Both the position numbers and the translations under genes were made by a program. This document shows, piece after piece, positions 7,115 through 9,934 of a stretch of DNA of 9,934 nucleotides. The stretch's first letter is position 1. The number at the start of each line of letters is the position of its first letter. Source of the stretch: an uncultured Lentisphaeria bacterium (GTDB lineage Bacteria; Verrucomicrobiota; Lentisphaeria; Victivallales; Victivallaceae); NCBI GenBank assembly GCA_903821255.1, contig CAIJKT010000150.1, positions 1 to 9,934 on the forward strand, in the 5' to 3' direction. The notes beneath the pieces were generated by a model. That model searched no databases. It was not told the origin of the DNA and saw only the letters and a program-made list of their open reading frames with translations.

Positions 7115-7981
7115 ATGACAACGTTTTATCGAATCAATGCATTTGCAACTGTCAGTCTGCTGTCGGGATTGCTGGCAGCGGCGATGCCGGATGTAATAAG
7201 TGCTGATATTGTCGGGACTCCAGTCGTCCAGAAGGTCAAAACCCCGGCTCCGCCGGTCAAGGGCTTTGCCGCTGAACGTGTCGCTGAAAAACTTGGCCGC
7301 GGTCTGATCGCGGTTCCGGTCGAGAACGGCAAGGTTTATCTTTCCTGGCGTTTGCTTGATTCCGATGACCCGAAAGCCGGCTTTGACATCTTCAGCGTGG
7401 CGGGCGGCAAAGAAAGCCGGTTGAATTCGACCCCGGTCGTTCAAACCACCGATTACACGGTTGATTCCCCGGTCAAAGGAGCGAAATACGCGGTCCGCCC
7501 CGCTGCCGGATTTAAGGGTGCCGCCGGGTTTGCGGCAGTGCGTCCGGTTATGGACGACGGCAGTTGCACATATGTCAACTACAAGCTAAGCAATCCGAAA
7601 GCTAAAATCGACAAGATCGGCATCGGCGATCTTGATGGTGACGGCGAATATGACTTTGTCGTCCGTCATAGCAGCGCCGGAGCCAATGTCGATCCATGGT
7701 ATGCATTCTGGAAACCTTCGGCTTCAACTTTTGTGCTTGAAGCAGTGAAAAGCGACGGTACTGTTCTCTGGTCAAAAGATCTGGGCTGGAATATCGAATG
7801 CGGCATATGGTACAGTCCTTTCATCGTTTATGACGTCAACGGCGACGGCAAGGCGGAGGTGATTTTGAAGGCGTTTGATCCAAAATCCGGAGATTTGCGC
7901 GAAAAAGACGGCAAGGATAAAGGCAAGGTGATGACTGGAGAAGAATATCTGATGGTGCTTGACGGGATGACCGGCAATTAA
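7115..7981 (+). CDS. N-terminal part of the PL11-like rhamnogalacturonan lyase
   Basis: This 288-residue open frame starts with a signal peptide (about 1-30, hydrophobic core AFATVSLLSGLLAAA, likely cut after VISA). The usual PL11 N-terminal beta domain follows: RVAEKLGRGLIAVPVENGKV (55-74) and YLSWRLLDSDD. It continues with the first propeller blades and two calcium-binding loops, DLDGDGEYD (172-180) and DVNGDGKAE (240-248). AAGGAA at 7105-7110 supports the start. On its own the fragment lacks most of the propeller and the substrate-binding module, so it should be exported but inactive. The family call is firm; loss of activity is inference from truncation. Confidence 0.8.
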   Translation: MTTFYRINAFATVSLLSGLLAAAMPDVISADIVGTPVVQKVKTPAPPVKGFAAERVAEKLGRGLIAVPVENGKVYLSWRLLDSDDPKAGFDIFSVAGGKESRLNSTPVVQTTDYTVDSPVKGAKYAVRPAAGFKGAAGFAAVRPVMDDGSCTYVNYKLSNPKAKIDKIGIGDLDGDGEYDFVVRHSSAGANVDPWYAFWKPSASTFVLEAVKSDGTVLWSKDLGWNIECGIWYSPFIVYDVNGDGKAEVILKAFDPKSGDLREKDGKDKGKVMTGEEYLMVLDGMTGN

Positions 7982-8023
7982 ATAGTCCGCGTTCCGTGGC
8001 CCTCGCGCAATAATTTTGAAGGT

Positions 8024-9685
8024 ATGAATATGGCTTACAATTATTATTCCCGCAACCAGCTTGCAATTGCCTATTTGGACGGCAAGACCCCGTGCATTAT
8101 TGCGCTGCGCGGCACTTACAGTCTGATGCTGGCGGATGCATGGCAGCTTAACCAGGGCAAACTTGAACCGCTGTGGAAATACGACAGCCGGAATTATGAC
8201 AGGAAATACACCGGGCAGGGTGCTCATACAACCCGTGCCATCGATCTTGACGGTGACGGCAGAGACGAAATCATCCTCGGCGGTGCGGTTATTGACGACA
8301 ACGGCCAGCCGTTATGGAGCACCGGGCACGGGCATCCGGATTATGTTTATGTGACCAATATCACCAACCGCAATCCCGGGCTGGAGGTCGTTACTATTTA
8401 TGAGACACACTGCAAGCGGGGCGGCGTGACCTGCGCCGATGCCAAAACTGGCAAGGTGATTTGGGAATTCGAGCAGCCGACCGGTCATCTCCACTTCGGT
8501 TATGCCGGTGATATCGATCCGCTTTATCGCGGATGGGAGGTTGGCGCCACCGAAGCAGGAGACGACGATAAGAAAGCCCCCGGGCTCAGACGCCATTTTT
8601 CTCCGGATGGCGAACTGCTGCTCACCGGCGATAGGGTTCCGTTTAACAAGAAGTCATTTATTTACTGGGATGCCGATCTGCAGCGTGAAATCTGCAATCC
8701 GGTGATTTCCGACTTCGGCGGCGGCCCCTCCGGCGGCGGATACGGCGGTACATTTCTGATGCAGGCGGATATTCTCGGCGACTGGCGCGAGGAGGCTTTA
8801 ACGACTCGCCCCGGCGAGTTCCGGGTCTATTCTACCATTATTCCGGCGATGGACCGGCGTGTGTGTCTGATGCAGGATCCCGGCTACCGGCAGACCATTG
8901 CCGCTAATTCGATGGGGTATATCTATGATCCGGCATTGAGCTATCTGCCGACCGATGTATCCCCGAATCTCAATCTGACCTGCAAGGATAATAACGGCAT
9001 ATTATCGCTTCAGGTGGTGACCAGTTCGCCGGTTAATCGTCCGCTGAAGGGTAAACTCAAGCTTATTGCGCCCGATGGCGTGAGTTTAACGCCATCTGAA
9101 TGGATGGTCGATCTGAAACCCGGGAACATGGCGGTTACCAGCGTCAAGTTGGAAAGAAAATCGTCAACCTGCGCACCGGTCAAGGCCGAATTGCGGCTTG
9201 ATGACGGCACTATTTTACGCGGTCAGGTTCCGACCGGCAACAAACCTGTTCCGCCGATGAAGATCGAAGGAATCATTACCGAAGCTGAGGATTTTATCGG
9301 GCAGAAAAACGGCAAGGTTGAAATCCGGACTGACAAGACCGGGATGCACAATAAGTGTTTTTCGCACTGGGATAAAGCGGGACACGAAATATCCTGGAGT
9401 CTGAAAGTGCCGCAGGACGGGAAATATTGCCTGGCTGTACGTTACTGTGCAGCCGGAGACGCGTTGCGCAAAGTTACAGTGAACGGCAATATTATCGGAA
9501 CCTTTGAGCTGCCGTCGTCCGGCGGGTTGGGTGAAAGTGCCGGTGATTGGCGGAGTTACACGCTTAACCGCGACAAAGTCGATATTATATTCTACTTTAA
9601 TAAGGGAAATGTTGAGTTGAAGATGGAGAATGTCGGCGGTACGTCACTGAATCTTGACCTAATTCAATTGATTCCGGTCCGTTGA
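8024..9685 (+). CDS. C-terminal part of the PL11-like lyase with a carbohydrate-binding module
   Basis: Counted from ATG 8024, the 553 residues hold the rest of the propeller: NYYSRNQLAIAYLDGKTPC, a third calcium loop DLDGDGRDE (74-82), HLHFGYAGDIDP, ADILGDWREEAL (248-259) and LMQDPGYRQTIA (282-293), all PL11 hallmarks. A linker/Ig-like part (about 312-405) and a CBM35/CBM6-like module (about 415-553, with ITEAEDFIGQKNG and LDLIQLIPVR) finish it. ATG 8024 and ATG 8030 (GAAGG at 8018-8022) could allow re-initiation after the stop, but the product would have no signal peptide and would stay inside the cell. True coding in this frame begins directly after the stop at 7982. It ends at TGA 9683-9685, 44 bases before the transporter gene. 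Confidence 0.8.
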   Translation: MNMAYNYYSRNQLAIAYLDGKTPCIIALRGTYSLMLADAWQLNQGKLEPLWKYDSRNYDRKYTGQGAHTTRAIDLDGDGRDEIILGGAVIDDNGQPLWSTGHGHPDYVYVTNITNRNPGLEVVTIYETHCKRGGVTCADAKTGKVIWEFEQPTGHLHFGYAGDIDPLYRGWEVGATEAGDDDKKAPGLRRHFSPDGELLLTGDRVPFNKKSFIYWDADLQREICNPVISDFGGGPSGGGYGGTFLMQADILGDWREEALTTRPGEFRVYSTIIPAMDRRVCLMQDPGYRQTIAANSMGYIYDPALSYLPTDVSPNLNLTCKDNNGILSLQVVTSSPVNRPLKGKLKLIAPDGVSLTPSEWMVDLKPGNMAVTSVKLERKSSTCAPVKAELRLDDGTILRGQVPTGNKPVPPMKIEGIITEAEDFIGQKNGKVEIRTDKTGMHNKCFSHWDKAGHEISWSLKVPQDGKYCLAVRYCAAGDALRKVTVNGNIIGTFELPSSGGLGESAGDWRSYTLNRDKVDIIFYFNKGNVELKMENVGGTSLNLDLIQLIPVR

Positions 9686-9729
9686 AATCTTAATAATCGT
9701 TTACTGTTCAGATAATCAAGAGGTATAAT

Positions 9730-9934
9730 ATGGCACTGGCGGAGCCGATGCCGCAGCATAAGGTTTACCGTTGCGGAACGCTTACCTATACCAGAATCGG
9801 GTTGGCGTCGTTATTCATCTGGTTGCTGTGGGGCGACTTTTGCTACACTTTGATGGAAACTGTGGTACCGAGCATCATTCCTTTGACGCTTAAGGATCTT
9901 GATTGTAAGAACTGGATCATGGGTATAATTATTA
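9730..9934 (+). CDS. MFS-type sugar transporter, N-terminal part, cut by window end
   Basis: ATG 9730 follows AAGAGG (9718-9723) at a six-base spacing, and the frame stays open to the window end (68 residues). It reads GTLTYTRIGLASLFIWLLWG, then DFCYTLMETVVPSIIPLTLK, matching the first helix and loop of major-facilitator carriers common next to sugar-use genes in Lentisphaerota and Verrucomicrobia. It would lie in the inner membrane. Its position right behind the lyase suggests uptake of unsaturated rhamnogalacturonan oligosaccharides or their sugars, but the substrate is not shown by the sequence. It is probably co-transcribed with the lyase. Confidence 0.7.
   Translation, partial: MALAEPMPQHKVYRCGTLTYTRIGLASLFIWLLWGDFCYTLMETVVPSIIPLTLKDLDCKNWIMGIII

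Larger units (their letters stand above)
7115..9685 (+). pseudogene. Rhamnogalacturonan lyase (PL11-like) interrupted by one in-frame TAA
   Basis: The two open frames 7115-7978 and 7982-9685 lie in the same phase and join across TAA 7979-7981 into one 856-codon gene. On the two sides one reads VLDGMTGN and IVRVPWPSRNNF; PL11 lyases usually have an unbroken stretch here (TG, then a lysine or glutamate, then the WPSR region). A single first-base change from AAA, GAA or CAA would create the stop, and no insertion or deletion is needed. The intact protein would be exported and would cleave rhamnogalacturonan I, the pectin backbone of alternating rhamnose and galacturonic acid, by beta-elimination on an eight-bladed propeller with bound calcium. 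All expected domains are present on either side and look undecayed, so the mutation is recent, a strain variant or a sequencing error. Confidence 0.8.

Noticed and set aside
7970..8030. A frameshift as the cause of the split lyase
   Set aside because: Both parts are in the same reading frame and the residues between (IVRVPWPSRNNFEG) read as normal PL11 sequence, so only a nonsense codon is needed.
7772..8227. A minus-strand open frame across the lyase interruption
   Set aside because: The plus strand shows PL11 motifs on both sides. The minus-strand product has no recognisable features.
1..9934. Mobile elements, CRISPR arrays, tRNA or rRNA genes
   Set aside because: I saw no transposase, terminal inverted repeats with target duplications, regularly spaced repeats or RNA-gene signatures. 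The 57-base and 19-base repeats are explained by duplicated prepilin sequence and paired operators.

Overview
The window looks like chromosomal DNA from a PVC-superphylum bacterium, most likely Lentisphaerota (Victivallis-like). The clues are the prepilin head [19 protein letters not shown] followed by [13 protein letters not shown], a regulator that joins a GntR DNA-binding head to a sugar-binding-protein body, and an MFS transporter start with WLLWGDFCYTLMETVVPS. This placement rests on family resemblance, not on a phylogeny. All convincing genes are on the + strand.

Layout: (1) 1-1524, an almost complete NCS2-type permease, G+C-rich and probably unrelated to what follows, ending near a modest hairpin. 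(2) 1525-1759, an AT-rich control region with a very good sigma70-type promoter. A 19-bp direct repeat with a TGACTTAGTCA dyad covers the -35 box and occurs again just after the expected transcription start. (3) 1760-3172, the GntR/solute-binding-protein fusion regulator. (4) 3237-3986, a type II secretion/type IV pilin-like prepilin (pseudopilin), possibly with a longer translated leader from 3150. (5) 4001-6772, a large exported multidomain protein with a right-handed beta-helix, a candidate polysaccharide lyase. (6) About 6790-6991, a decayed second copy of the regulator-tail/prepilin-head junction. (7) 7115-9685, a rhamnogalacturonan lyase (PL11-like) with a C-terminal carbohydrate-binding module, split by one in-frame TAA at 7979-7981. 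(8) 9730-9934, the start of an MFS transporter.

How the genes may work together (inference): genes 3 to 8 form a pectin/rhamnogalacturonan-I use locus. The cytoplasmic regulator would sense an imported sugar through its binding-protein domain and control its own promoter, and perhaps the genes behind it. The beta-helix protein and the PL11 enzyme would cut polysaccharide outside the cytoplasm, and the MFS carrier would import products. The prepilin sits between regulator and enzyme, and the remnant before PL11 suggests that regulator + prepilin + enzyme is a repeating genomic unit here.

Most worth a second look: the decayed regulator/prepilin duplicate, which keeps codon-level similarity across two overlapping reading frames; the in-frame prepilin leader it supports; the paired-operator promoter; and the nonsense codon in the lyase. 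I saw no rRNA, tRNA, CRISPR array, transposase or insertion sequence.
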